The notes under the pieces: model-generated | What the model was told of the DNA's origin: nothing | The model's database searches: none | The model's input: only the letters and a program-made list of their open reading frames with translations | NCBI RefSeq assembly: GCF_007971025.1 | Contig: NZ_CP042436.1 | Coordinates: 5,270,001 to 5,334,000, forward strand | Source: Mucilaginibacter ginsenosidivorans | GTDB lineage: Bacteria; Bacteroidota; Bacteroidia; Sphingobacteriales; Sphingobacteriaceae | Reading direction: 5' to 3' | Length of the DNA: 64,000 nt | Translations under genes and position numbers: made by a program | Part shown: positions 49,285-57,446 of the stretch, piece by piece | How the letters are laid out: the number at the start of each line of letters is the position of its first letter | Position numbering within the stretch: position 1 is the first letter of the stretch

Positions 49285-49857
49285 TCAGAAATGATAGTAA
49301 GGCGATATCATCAGGTAAACTATCACCCCCGTTACTGTTACATACAGCCATATCGGGAACGCCCACCTTACTATCTTTTTATGTTTTTCCACCTGCATTT
49401 GCAGTCCCCGGTAAAAGCTTAACAGGATAAGGGGGAGTACCACAGCCGCCAGTATTATATGCGGCACTAATATACAGAAGTATAATGTCCGCATACCGCC
49501 GGCGGCGGCCAGTTCAGCCGGTGATACCATGCCATCGCCGTTCACGTCGCCGTAACGGGTTTCCGGTGTCAGGTAATGGAATAATATATACGATACCAGG
49601 AAAAGCGACGATAGGATGAATGCCACAATATTGATGCGCTTATGTATGGCTATCTTTTTCTGCTTTATAAAATATAACGAAAACAGCAGCAATACCGTGC
49701 AGGTGCCATTTAGTATGGCGTTCAACCTGGGTAAAAATACGGCAAAGGATGGCACCACGGCCGGCCTTGGCAATATTTTGAGGCTTAATAAAAATACCAC
49801 CAAAAACACGAATACGGACACCGCGGCTACAAAACGGAATATAAATTTATCGGTCAT
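49285..49857 (-). CDS. DUF420 membrane protein
   Basis: The 190 residues form five or so membrane helices. The pattern LPRPAVVPSFAVFLPRLNAILNGTCTVLLL, the His-containing YILFHY segment and a middle helix with CILVPHIILAAVVLPLIL are typical of DUF420 (CtaM-like) proteins, needed for maturation of heme-copper oxidases in Firmicutes. In place of the usual short loop there is an acidic stretch DVNGDGMVSPAE that looks like an EF-hand-type calcium loop. It starts one base after the SCO stop codon. Confidence 0.85.
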   Translation of the reverse strand: MTDKFIFRFVAAVSVFVFLVVFLLSLKILPRPAVVPSFAVFLPRLNAILNGTCTVLLLFSLYFIKQKKIAIHKRINIVAFILSSLFLVSYILFHYLTPETRYGDVNGDGMVSPAELAAAGGMRTLYFCILVPHIILAAVVLPLILLSFYRGLQMQVEKHKKIVRWAFPIWLYVTVTGVIVYLMISPYYHF

Positions 49858-49858
49858 A

Positions 49859-50557
49859 TCAGTACAAAGGTTTTTCTTTACTGCGATACTCTTCCAGCAT
49901 CAGCACTTTTATTTCATCGTTCAGGCGGGTTACATCTTTTATCGATATATCATAATATCCCCTGATCCGTTTATGCGAATCTACAAGCACCAGCTTATCC
50001 GGGTAAATGAAATCGCCTTTACCCTCGTCTACCACGTTCATCAGGAAGCCTTTGCGGATAAGCGGATAGATGGTTGCCGTATCGCCTGTAAGGAACGACC
50101 ACTTAGGGCCGGGATGTTCGAACTGCCTGCTGTAGCCGTCAAGCACCTTTACTGAGTCGCGCTGCGGATCGACGCTTAGCGATACAAAGTAAGCCAGCTC
50201 GCTTTTTACATAATTGCGGTTCAGGCTGTCGATGTAGCCGTTGATGGTATTGCAAAGCGTGGGGCAATGGGTATAGAAAAACCCGGCCACAAATATTTTA
50301 TTATCGAATGTTTTGGGGGTTACCGTTCTCCCATGCTGATCGTACAATCTAAAATCGCCGAGGGTATGAAAAATGGTGTCCGGTATTTCCTTTCCCTTTA
50401 CTTTATGAAACGTACCAGCCAGGGGTTTGGGACCAAATATCGGCAGGGGGTGGTAGCGGTTCTCGCCTTTTACGGTAAGTAAATAATATAAAAATCCCGG
50501 CAGTATCAATATAACTACCAGGATCAATATCTTTTTTATTAAGCTTGTTTTGTTCAT
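49859..50557 (-). CDS. SCO1/SenC copper chaperone
   Basis: The 232-residue membrane-anchored thioredoxin-fold protein delivers copper to the CuA site of subunit II. An N-terminal helix (about 10-28) is followed by the copper-binding CxxxC in THCPTLCN (about 95-102) and a His in VDSHKRI near residue 195. FVAGFFYTHC and SVDPQRDSVKVL are family patterns. Its start codon overlaps the stop of the subunit IV gene by one base. Confidence 0.93.
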   Translation of the reverse strand: MNKTSLIKKILILVVILILPGFLYYLLTVKGENRYHPLPIFGPKPLAGTFHKVKGKEIPDTIFHTLGDFRLYDQHGRTVTPKTFDNKIFVAGFFYTHCPTLCNTINGYIDSLNRNYVKSELAYFVSLSVDPQRDSVKVLDGYSRQFEHPGPKWSFLTGDTATIYPLIRKGFLMNVVDEGKGDFIYPDKLVLVDSHKRIRGYYDISIKDVTRLNDEIKVLMLEEYRSKEKPLY

Positions 50558-50901
50558 TACATCCTCAAATCGACCCAGTGGTGGCTCTCGTTAGTAAGCA
50601 CAAGGATCAATCCGATTATAAACAGGACAGGTACTATGATAGCGAATATCAGGCCCAGCTTTTCAAATTTAAGGTGCATGAAATAGCCTACGATATAAAA
50701 TGCCTTAGCCAGCGTTAAAACGATATAAATAGGATTAGCGGTATGGTAGGTGATGACATCGTGAGGTACCAGGTAAAGCGCAATAAAAAACTCCACTGCG
50801 GTAATTCCCAACAACACAAAAAAGACATTCCAGATTCTTTTCTTGGTCATGGTGTCGCCATGCTCTTCGGCATGTTCGGTATGAATAGGTTCTGATGACA
50901 T
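50557..50901 (-). CDS. Cytochrome c oxidase subunit IV family protein
   Basis: From the ATG at 50901 the protein has 114 residues: a His/Glu-rich N-terminus and three membrane helices (about 18-40, 49-72, 78-100) with AVEFFIALYLVPH and YIVGYFMHLKFEKLG, the pattern of prokaryotic subunit IV (CtaF/CyoD-like). It stabilises the CuB centre during assembly. The frame can be extended to 50949, overlapping subunit III, but those residues look like out-of-frame subunit III. Confidence 0.88.
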   Translation of the reverse strand: MSSEPIHTEHAEEHGDTMTKKRIWNVFFVLLGITAVEFFIALYLVPHDVITYHTANPIYIVLTLAKAFYIVGYFMHLKFEKLGLIFAIIVPVLFIIGLILVLTNESHHWVDLRM

Positions 50902-50912
50902 GATCTGAATTT

Positions 50913-51635
50913 TTAAACGAGGTAAAAGAAGGTAAACACGAATACCCAAACAAGGTCTACAAAGTGCCAGTAAAGGCCGATCTTTTCAACCATCAAATAG
51001 CTGCCGCGTTTTTCGTAAGTACCTTTAAGTACGTTAATAGTAATAATGATATTGATAACCACCCCGCTGAATACGTGGAAACCGTGGAAACCAGTTATCG
51101 TAAAGAATAAGTTAGCAAACTGGTGGCCATAGGTTGTCATGGTCACATCCGAGGCTTTATCGTGGAAAAGCGTTTTTAGCTCCTCCAGATTGGGAATATG
51201 CCCCCACCAGAAGCCTTCGTTATGCAAGTGTGTCCATTCCAGCGCCTGGCAACCCAGGAACATTAACCCGCCGATGATGGTGCCTATCATCCACCAAACC
51301 ACTTCCTTCTTTGCCCCGCGGTGACCGGCTTCAACAGCCAATACCATAGTAACCGAGCTCATGATGAGGATGAAGGTCATTAAACCAACAAACACAAGCG
51401 GCGCACCGTGTTCGATCATACCGGGTACCGACTGGAACACCAGGTCTGGTGCGGGCCATGCAGCCGAACTAAAGCGCAAAGCGCCGTAAGAAATTAACAA
51501 AGACGAGAAGGTAAACGCGTCCGAAAGAAGAAAAAACCACATCATCATTTTTCCGTACTCGACAGAAAAAGGCGATCTGCCCCCCGCCCAGGGTGTTGTT
51601 TTAACTTCGTCGATTTGTGATACTGTTGTACTCAT
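50913..51635 (-). CDS. Cytochrome c oxidase subunit III
   Basis: The 240 residues have five to six membrane helices with WFLLSDAFTFSSLLISYGALRF, a middle FFTITGFHGFHVFSGVVIN and the terminal LYWHFVDLVWVFVFTFFYL, the subunit III signature. An insertion (about 120-160, with EGFWWGHIPNLEELK) is larger than in many homologues. It is the longer of two tandem subunit III genes, 22 nt after the shorter one. Confidence 0.94.
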   Translation of the reverse strand: MSTTVSQIDEVKTTPWAGGRSPFSVEYGKMMMWFFLLSDAFTFSSLLISYGALRFSSAAWPAPDLVFQSVPGMIEHGAPLVFVGLMTFILIMSSVTMVLAVEAGHRGAKKEVVWWMIGTIIGGLMFLGCQALEWTHLHNEGFWWGHIPNLEELKTLFHDKASDVTMTTYGHQFANLFFTITGFHGFHVFSGVVINIIITINVLKGTYEKRGSYLMVEKIGLYWHFVDLVWVFVFTFFYLV

Positions 51636-51657
51636 TTGTACTTGTGTGTTGGTATTA

Positions 51658-52242
51658 TTAATTCTGGTTCAAAAGTAAAAAAACATATAAATAAATCCAT
51701 ATAATATCGATAAAATGCCAAAATATTGAGGCCAGATCCATACGGAATAAATTTATCGATTGTGGCTTGTTGCCGCTCGAGCCTAAAATTGCAGCTACCA
51801 GGAAGCCCAGGCCCGCTATGATGTGCACCAGGTGCGTGCCGGTTAATACATAAATGAACGATCGCGTTGCGTTAGGGTTCACAAAATATATCCCCATTTT
51901 ATAGGTTAGTATGTACCAGCCATATACCTGGAGGATAAAGAAAGTGATGCCCAGGGCCATGGTCATCCAGATAAAAAGGCGTTGCCTGGCCGGCTGTGAA
52001 TGCTTTGCCGCGCGCGATGCCAGTATCAGCGTAATGCTGCTTGTGGCAATTACAATGGTGCTGTATATAAATACATGCGGCATTTGTACGTTTAAAGCAT
52101 GCCCGTTCCCACCGGCATAAACAATGAAGCCGCTGGTAAGCGCGGCGAATATCATGAACGAAGCAAACACGAACAGCCACAGTACAAACTTTTTTGCACC
52201 CAGGTTCTGCCTGTCGTTTTCCTTTGTTAGCTGAGCCATCAT
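51658..52242 (-). CDS. Second cytochrome c oxidase subunit III-like protein
   Basis: The 194 residues have five membrane helices and the subunit III ending IFWHFIDIIWIYLYVFLLL. THLVHIIAGLGFLVAAI corresponds to the HxxH region. Tandem subunit III genes of unequal size are usual in Bacteroidota oxidase clusters. It begins one base after the ctaB stop codon, suggesting translational coupling. Confidence 0.92.
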   Translation of the reverse strand: MMAQLTKENDRQNLGAKKFVLWLFVFASFMIFAALTSGFIVYAGGNGHALNVQMPHVFIYSTIVIATSSITLILASRAAKHSQPARQRLFIWMTMALGITFFILQVYGWYILTYKMGIYFVNPNATRSFIYVLTGTHLVHIIAGLGFLVAAILGSSGNKPQSINLFRMDLASIFWHFIDIIWIYLYVFLLLNQN

Positions 52243-52243
52243 C

Positions 52244-53113
52244 CTATTTTCCTAAAAAATCAAACAAAAACATTAACTGTACCACCGGCAGGTAAAAAAA
52301 CGATGCGAACATCACCCTTCGTGCCGATAGAATATCCCGCTTTATTAAAAGCAGGGTTGCCAGGTACAAAAATACTAAACCGCATACTAATGACACGCCC
52401 CCAACCCAATAACCTCCATAATGATAGAAAGTTGGCAACAAACTTACCGGCACCAATACCAGGGTAGATATAAAGGTAAAAACGGCACTCCCCACGTCGC
52501 GTTTGCCTGTGGGCAGCAGGCGAAAGCCCGCCAGTTTATAATCATCGTCCAACACCCAGGCAATGGCCCAAAAATGCGGGAACTGCCATACAAACTGTAT
52601 CCCGAAAACTATAAGGGCTATCTCGTCGATAGTACCATAACCTGCAACATAACCGATTAGCGGCGGCAAAGCGCCCGGTATGGCCCCTACAAACACCGCT
52701 ATAGGCGAAATACGTTTTAACGGCGTATAAGCAAAGGCATAAAATAAAATAGAGAACACCGACAATATGCCCGTGGGCAAATTAAGGTAGCCTAAAAGAT
52801 AAGTACCTGCCAAAGCCATTCCCAGCCCCAATATCAGCGCCTGCCCGGTGGTCATATGCCCGGCAGGGATAGGACGGTCTTTGGTACGCTTCATTAATTT
52901 GTCCAGGTCCTTTTCAATGATCTCGTTAAAGCAATTAGCCGCACCTGTAACCAGGAACCCGCCTACTACCAGCATGGCCCAGTGTTTCCAGTTGATAACA
53001 TGACCGGTAGCTGCATTGGCCTTACTGCCGATAAGGAAGGTGACCGATGCCGAAAATACGACCAAAAATGTCAGCCTGAATTTGATCAGTTTTGAAAAAT
53101 CCTTCCACTTCAT
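52244..53113 (-). CDS. ctaB: Protoheme IX farnesyltransferase (heme O synthase)
   Basis: CtaB (CyoE) attaches a farnesyl group to heme B, giving heme O. The 289-residue protein has nine membrane helices. The first Asp-rich motif is NCFNEIIEKDLDKLMKRTKDRP (around residue 64-85), with the second at the DDDYKLAGFRLLP stretch near 192, and YTPLKRISPIAVFVGAIPGALPP between them. Its start overlaps the ctaA stop by four bases. Confidence 0.95.
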   Translation of the reverse strand: MKWKDFSKLIKFRLTFLVVFSASVTFLIGSKANAATGHVINWKHWAMLVVGGFLVTGAANCFNEIIEKDLDKLMKRTKDRPIPAGHMTTGQALILGLGMALAGTYLLGYLNLPTGILSVFSILFYAFAYTPLKRISPIAVFVGAIPGALPPLIGYVAGYGTIDEIALIVFGIQFVWQFPHFWAIAWVLDDDYKLAGFRLLPTGKRDVGSAVFTFISTLVLVPVSLLPTFYHYGGYWVGGVSLVCGLVFLYLATLLLIKRDILSARRVMFASFFYLPVVQLMFLFDFLGK

Positions 53114-54168
53114 ACACTTGCCCCCGACATTCTTGCCGACCTGTACAGGTTCAGCATTAAATAAAATTGCGCGCCAAACATCAGGCTTGCTAAAAGTATA
53201 TGCGCCGCCTGGGCAAACGGCGGCAATGACAGATAAGAAAGGATAATACCCGTTACTATCTGCAACATAATGATGAGAAAGGTGAAACTCATCAGTTGCT
53301 GTTGTACCGAATGCCTGCTGAAGTGCCTGCGGATGAGCGCATACAACATCAGGTTGGCAAATAAGACCAGAATAGCAAGATCCCTGTGCTGAACGAATAT
53401 CTGCCCCACACTATTTAACCAGCCATTGCGATAAGCGCTTAAACGGGCCGAAACAGCGTCCACTCTTTCGCGCACTTCGCTGCCCATGGTAATTTGTATC
53501 ACGCTTATGGCCAGGCAGGCCCAGGTAACCAAATGTATCAAAGGTATTGTTTTGATCCTCGTTTTACCATGTACCCTGGCGGCATGGTAGGTATAAATGG
53601 CAATGGCAAGTATAGCCAGCGCCAGCAGCATGTGAACAGTAACCACCCAGGGCACCAGGTTTGTCGACACGACAATGGACCCGAGCCATCCCTGGAAACC
53701 AACCAACACCAGGTTGAACACACTCAGGATAACGATAAGTTTACTTTTACCCCAATAGCTGAACGAGAATATGGCTGTTGCAAACAATCCGAGACCGGTT
53801 ATTACGCCTACCAGCCTGTTTGCGTATTCCGTCCAGGTTTTGGCGGCGTTAAAATCTTCGGGTACCAATATGGATTTATCCTGCCTCAATCTTGTAGCCA
53901 GGTCGCCAAAGCCAAGCACATCAAGCGTTTTTGCAAAATGCTCATTCTTTTTTACCCTTTGAGCCACATATTTTTGTTTGTAATCTTTGGGTAATTGGGA
54001 AATATCGGTAGGCGGCACGATACATCCAAAACATTTGGGCCAGTCGGGACAACCCATCCCCGACCCTGTACCACGCACAACGGCACCCGCCAGTATTACC
54101 ATAAACAGAAGTATAATGGTAATACGATTGGTTTTTTGAAACCTGTTTTCCGGTGCTGTTTTGTTCAT
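53110..54168 (-). CDS. ctaA: Heme A synthase
   Basis: CtaA oxidises the C8 methyl of heme O to the formyl group of heme A. The 352 residues have eight membrane helices in two four-helix halves, with GTGSGMGCPDWPKCFG containing the Cys pair near residues 38-45, the conserved EYANRLVGVITGLG region (about 111) and VTVHMLLALAIL and QAAHILLASLMFG with His ligands. It is the last gene before ctaB, separated from coxA by a 140-nt gap holding a palindromic repeat. Confidence 0.93.
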   Translation of the reverse strand: MNKTAPENRFQKTNRITIILLFMVILAGAVVRGTGSGMGCPDWPKCFGCIVPPTDISQLPKDYKQKYVAQRVKKNEHFAKTLDVLGFGDLATRLRQDKSILVPEDFNAAKTWTEYANRLVGVITGLGLFATAIFSFSYWGKSKLIVILSVFNLVLVGFQGWLGSIVVSTNLVPWVVTVHMLLALAILAIAIYTYHAARVHGKTRIKTIPLIHLVTWACLAISVIQITMGSEVRERVDAVSARLSAYRNGWLNSVGQIFVQHRDLAILVLFANLMLYALIRRHFSRHSVQQQLMSFTFLIIMLQIVTGIILSYLSLPPFAQAAHILLASLMFGAQFYLMLNLYRSARMSGASV

Positions 54169-54184
54169 TTAAACGCCTAAAAAA

Positions 54185-54288
54185 TTAGGGTACCTGTTTT
54201 AAGTCCTGAGTTCTGAGTCTTGAGCCTTAAGTCAACTTTAACTTCAGACTCGGGACTTAAGACTGCATACTTAAAGCAGATACCCTAA
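54185..54288. repeat. 104-bp palindromic heptad element between coxA and ctaA
   Basis: The two ends, TTAGGGTA... (54185-54204) and its partner (54269-54288), are inverted 20-mers with 18 matches. Inside, five 7-nt units ending in AGT (TTTAAGT, CCTGAGT, TCTGAGT, CTTGAGC, CTTAAGT) are mirrored by five reverse-complement units in the right half. The element would fold into a long imperfect hairpin in the middle of the oxidase operon. Confidence 0.8.
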
Positions 54289-54308
54289 AAGATCAGAATA
54301 GCAATATC

Positions 54309-56198
54309 TTATTTTACCTCTTCGCCCGGCTTGTTAGCCTTTACCCACGTATTGTATTGCTCAAGCCCTGCAGGATTATCCTCAAAATCATGCGGCAGGT
54401 TTGATGTCATCGTTTCGGAGTATGGAGTAGTTTGCGGTATAAAATCTGCATCATGTCCCGGCTTGCTGTAATCGTATGGCCAGCGGTAAACGGTAGGTAT
54501 TTCGCCCGGCCAGTTGCCATGGATATGCTCGATGGGAGCAGTCCATTCCAGCGTAGTCGCATTCCATGGGTTCTGTGTTGGCCTCTTTCCAAAGAAAATA
54601 GAATGGAAGAAGTTGTACAGGAACGCTACCTGCGCCAGTGCTGCCACGATAGCTGCCCAGGTAATAAATGTATTTACTGATAACCAGTGGTTAAAAGCAG
54701 GGAACGCAGTCATGGCGTAATAACGGCGCGGTACACCATCCAGTCCCATAAAGTGCATCGGGAAGAATACCAGGTAAGCACAAATGAACGTTATCCAAAA
54801 GTGCAGGTAACCCAGTTTCTCGTCCATCAAACGGCCGGCAAATAATTTCGGGAACCAGTGGTAAACACCGGCAAGCATACCGAAGATGGCCGCCGAACCC
54901 ATCACAAGGTGGAAGTGGGCCACAACGAAATAAGTATCGTGCAGGTTGATGTCCAACGCGGAGTTACCGAGGAAGATCCCTGTTAAACCACCGGAGATGA
55001 AGAACGATACCAAACCGATAGCAAAAAGCATGGCCGGGGTAAAGCGTATATTACCCCGCCACATCGTCGCTATCCAGTTGAATGTCTTAACAGCCGAAGG
55101 TACCGCAATGATGAGCGTCGTGATCATGAACACACCGCCCAGGAACGGGTTCATCCCCGTCACAAACATGTGGTGGCCCCATACGATGAATGACAGGGTA
55201 GTGATACCGATCAGCGAGTAAACCATCGCATGGTAACCGAAGATAGGTTTGCGCGAGTTAACTGCTATAACTTCCGACGAAATACCCATCGCCGGCATAA
55301 TTACGATATATACTTCGGGGTGACCCAGGAACCAGAACAAGTGCTGGAACAGGATAGGGCTACCACCCGAATACGGCAATAATTTTCCGTTCAATACAAT
55401 GTCAGACAAATAGAAGCTTGTACCGAAGCTGCGGTCGAATATCAGCAATACCACACCTGCAACCAGTACAGGGAAGGAAAGGATACCCAGGATAGCAGTC
55501 AGGAAGAAAGCCCAAACGGTCAAAGGCATTTTCCAAAGGTCCATGCCTTTGGTACGCATGTTCAACACGGTACTTACATAGTTGATACCGCCCATCAGCG
55601 ACGATGCGATGAAACATACCATGCTTATCAGCCACAAGGTCATACCCAGTTCGGAGCCCTTCATCGCTTTTGGCAAAGCCGATAGCGGCGGATAAATGGT
55701 CCATCCCGGACCTGCAGGGCCTTTTTGGATAAAGAACGATGAAAGCATGATAACGCTGGCTAAAAAGAAGAACCAGTATGAAAGCATGTTTACGAACGGC
55801 GACGCCATATCGCGCGAACCAACCTGCAATGGTATAAGCAAGTTACTGAAGGTACCGCTCAAACCCGCTGTTAATACAAAAAACACCATGATGGTACCGT
55901 GTATAGTAACCAGCGAAAGATAAAATTCGGGATCTAAACGCCCGCCCGGTGCGAAACGGCCCAACAGGGTTTCCAGCAGCGGGAAAGTTTTATCAGGATA
56001 GGCAAGCTGTATCCTGAAAAGAATAGATAACAGCATAGCGATGACTGCCATAGTAATACCTGTGATCAGGAATTGCTTGGCGATCATTTTATGATCCTGG
56101 CTGAAAACGTATTTAGTTATAAAAGTGTCATGATGATGGTGTTCGTGATCGTGATCATGAACCGATGCCCCGTGATCGTGAACTGCTAATGTTGACAT
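54309..56198 (-). CDS. coxA: Cytochrome c oxidase subunit I
   Basis: The catalytic subunit with heme a and the heme a3-CuB centre, 629 residues, at least twelve membrane helices. Heme and copper ligands are seen in LVTIHGTIMVFF (low-spin heme), FLGHPEVYIVIMPAMG (CuB His-Glu-Tyr region), VWGHHMFVTGM (CuB His pair) and TYFVVAHFHLVMGS. The GHPEV motif with Glu marks the A1 type with a D-channel. The N-terminus, HDHGASVHDHDHEHHHHD, holds nine His in 18 residues, probably a metal-binding tail. It follows coxB by 15 nt. Confidence 0.97.
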   Translation of the reverse strand: MSTLAVHDHGASVHDHDHEHHHHDTFITKYVFSQDHKMIAKQFLITGITMAVIAMLLSILFRIQLAYPDKTFPLLETLLGRFAPGGRLDPEFYLSLVTIHGTIMVFFVLTAGLSGTFSNLLIPLQVGSRDMASPFVNMLSYWFFFLASVIMLSSFFIQKGPAGPGWTIYPPLSALPKAMKGSELGMTLWLISMVCFIASSLMGGINYVSTVLNMRTKGMDLWKMPLTVWAFFLTAILGILSFPVLVAGVVLLIFDRSFGTSFYLSDIVLNGKLLPYSGGSPILFQHLFWFLGHPEVYIVIMPAMGISSEVIAVNSRKPIFGYHAMVYSLIGITTLSFIVWGHHMFVTGMNPFLGGVFMITTLIIAVPSAVKTFNWIATMWRGNIRFTPAMLFAIGLVSFFISGGLTGIFLGNSALDINLHDTYFVVAHFHLVMGSAAIFGMLAGVYHWFPKLFAGRLMDEKLGYLHFWITFICAYLVFFPMHFMGLDGVPRRYYAMTAFPAFNHWLSVNTFITWAAIVAALAQVAFLYNFFHSIFFGKRPTQNPWNATTLEWTAPIEHIHGNWPGEIPTVYRWPYDYSKPGHDADFIPQTTPYSETMTSNLPHDFEDNPAGLEQYNTWVKANKPGEEVK

Positions 56199-56213
56199 AA
56201 TCGCTATACTTGA

Positions 56214-57398
56214 TTAATTATTTAATGCTACCCTTTTCCCTGTTAACTCTTTTACCTGGCTGCCGTAGGCAAGTTGCCATTCCTTTTTAAGCTGATCGTT
56301 TACGTATGGTTTCTGATGCGCGAGCCATTCCTGGTATTCGGCCTCAGTAACTACCATAACCACTTTCTGCATGTTGTAGTGACCACCACCGCAAATTTTG
56401 TTGCAATACAACAAATAATTGAAGTTAGGGTCATCCAGCCTGTTGCGCATATCGGCAGTGGTGATGGTTGGCGTAAATTTGAAAAAGGTTGGTAAACCCG
56501 GAACCGCGTTCATCTGCACACGGAAGTGAGGCAGGTAAACGCTATGGATAACGTCTTGTGCATGAATATTAAGCCTTATGGATTTGTTTACCGGCAACAC
56601 CAATGTATCGGCCTTCAGATCATCGTAGCTGTTCCTGTCTTTCGGACTAACCGCCAGCATATTGGTAGCTGTGTAATACAACTGGTAATCGGATGAGCCT
56701 AATTTACCGTCTTTACCGGGGTAACGAAGCTCCCATGCAAACTGGTGACCGGTGATCTCGATATTGATATCGCCTTTAACTTCTTTGGTGTTGGTAACCT
56801 CGCGCCAGGTGAAAAAGCCGAACACAACCAGTATCGTTAATACGATGGCCGGGATAATGGTCCATATCTTTTCGATAGTGTTATTGTGCGGATAGTAATA
56901 CCCTTTGCGCTTGTCGGAACCGCGGTATTTAAATGCAAAGCCGAAAAGCAATACCTGGGTGATCAAAAACACCACCATGGTGATCGCCGTGGTAACCCAA
57001 AACATCATATCGATCTTGCCGCCATGTGCCGAAGCCGACTCGGGCAAAATTTGTGTACCCTGTTCAGTAAACGACCAGTAGGCGCCGTAAAGTCCAGCTA
57101 CCAGGAAAACGATACAGAAAACCCCGATAATGTTGTTCCACTGGATGCCTTTTTTACCCTGCATCTTAAGGGTCAGGTCGTATATTTTTAATATTTTCCC
57201 CACAACGGCAACGATAACGCATACCAGCAGGAAAAGCAGGACATAGTATCCTACCCCCAACCACATGGCGCCTTTATCAACCGGCGCATCCGTTCCCGCT
57301 GCTGCAGTTTGCGCCATCAGGGTATTGGTGCCCAACAACGTAAACGCGGCAAAAAGCGAAAGTATTTTTTTAGAATCTATTAGTCTTCTGAATCCCAT
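56214..57398 (-). CDS. coxB: Cytochrome c oxidase subunit II
   Basis: Subunit II carries the CuA centre that receives electrons from cytochrome c. From the ATG at 57398 it has 394 residues: a signal peptide ending near LMAQ, an extra N-terminal helix, two further membrane helices (about 130-150 and 170-195), and the cupredoxin domain with CuA ligands DVIHSVYLPHF and CNKICGGGHYNM. The position that is Glu in most homologues (CxEL/IC) is Lys here. No heme c domain is attached. It starts the oxidase part of the cluster, 12 nt after actF. Confidence 0.95.
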   Translation of the reverse strand: MGFRRLIDSKKILSLFAAFTLLGTNTLMAQTAAAGTDAPVDKGAMWLGVGYYVLLFLLVCVIVAVVGKILKIYDLTLKMQGKKGIQWNNIIGVFCIVFLVAGLYGAYWSFTEQGTQILPESASAHGGKIDMMFWVTTAITMVVFLITQVLLFGFAFKYRGSDKRKGYYYPHNNTIEKIWTIIPAIVLTILVVFGFFTWREVTNTKEVKGDINIEITGHQFAWELRYPGKDGKLGSSDYQLYYTATNMLAVSPKDRNSYDDLKADTLVLPVNKSIRLNIHAQDVIHSVYLPHFRVQMNAVPGLPTFFKFTPTITTADMRNRLDDPNFNYLLYCNKICGGGHYNMQKVVMVVTEAEYQEWLAHQKPYVNDQLKKEWQLAYGSQVKELTGKRVALNN

Positions 57399-57446
57399 TT
57401 TAATATCTGTTTGGTATTCTGTATCAGGTTGCAAATTTAGTAATTA

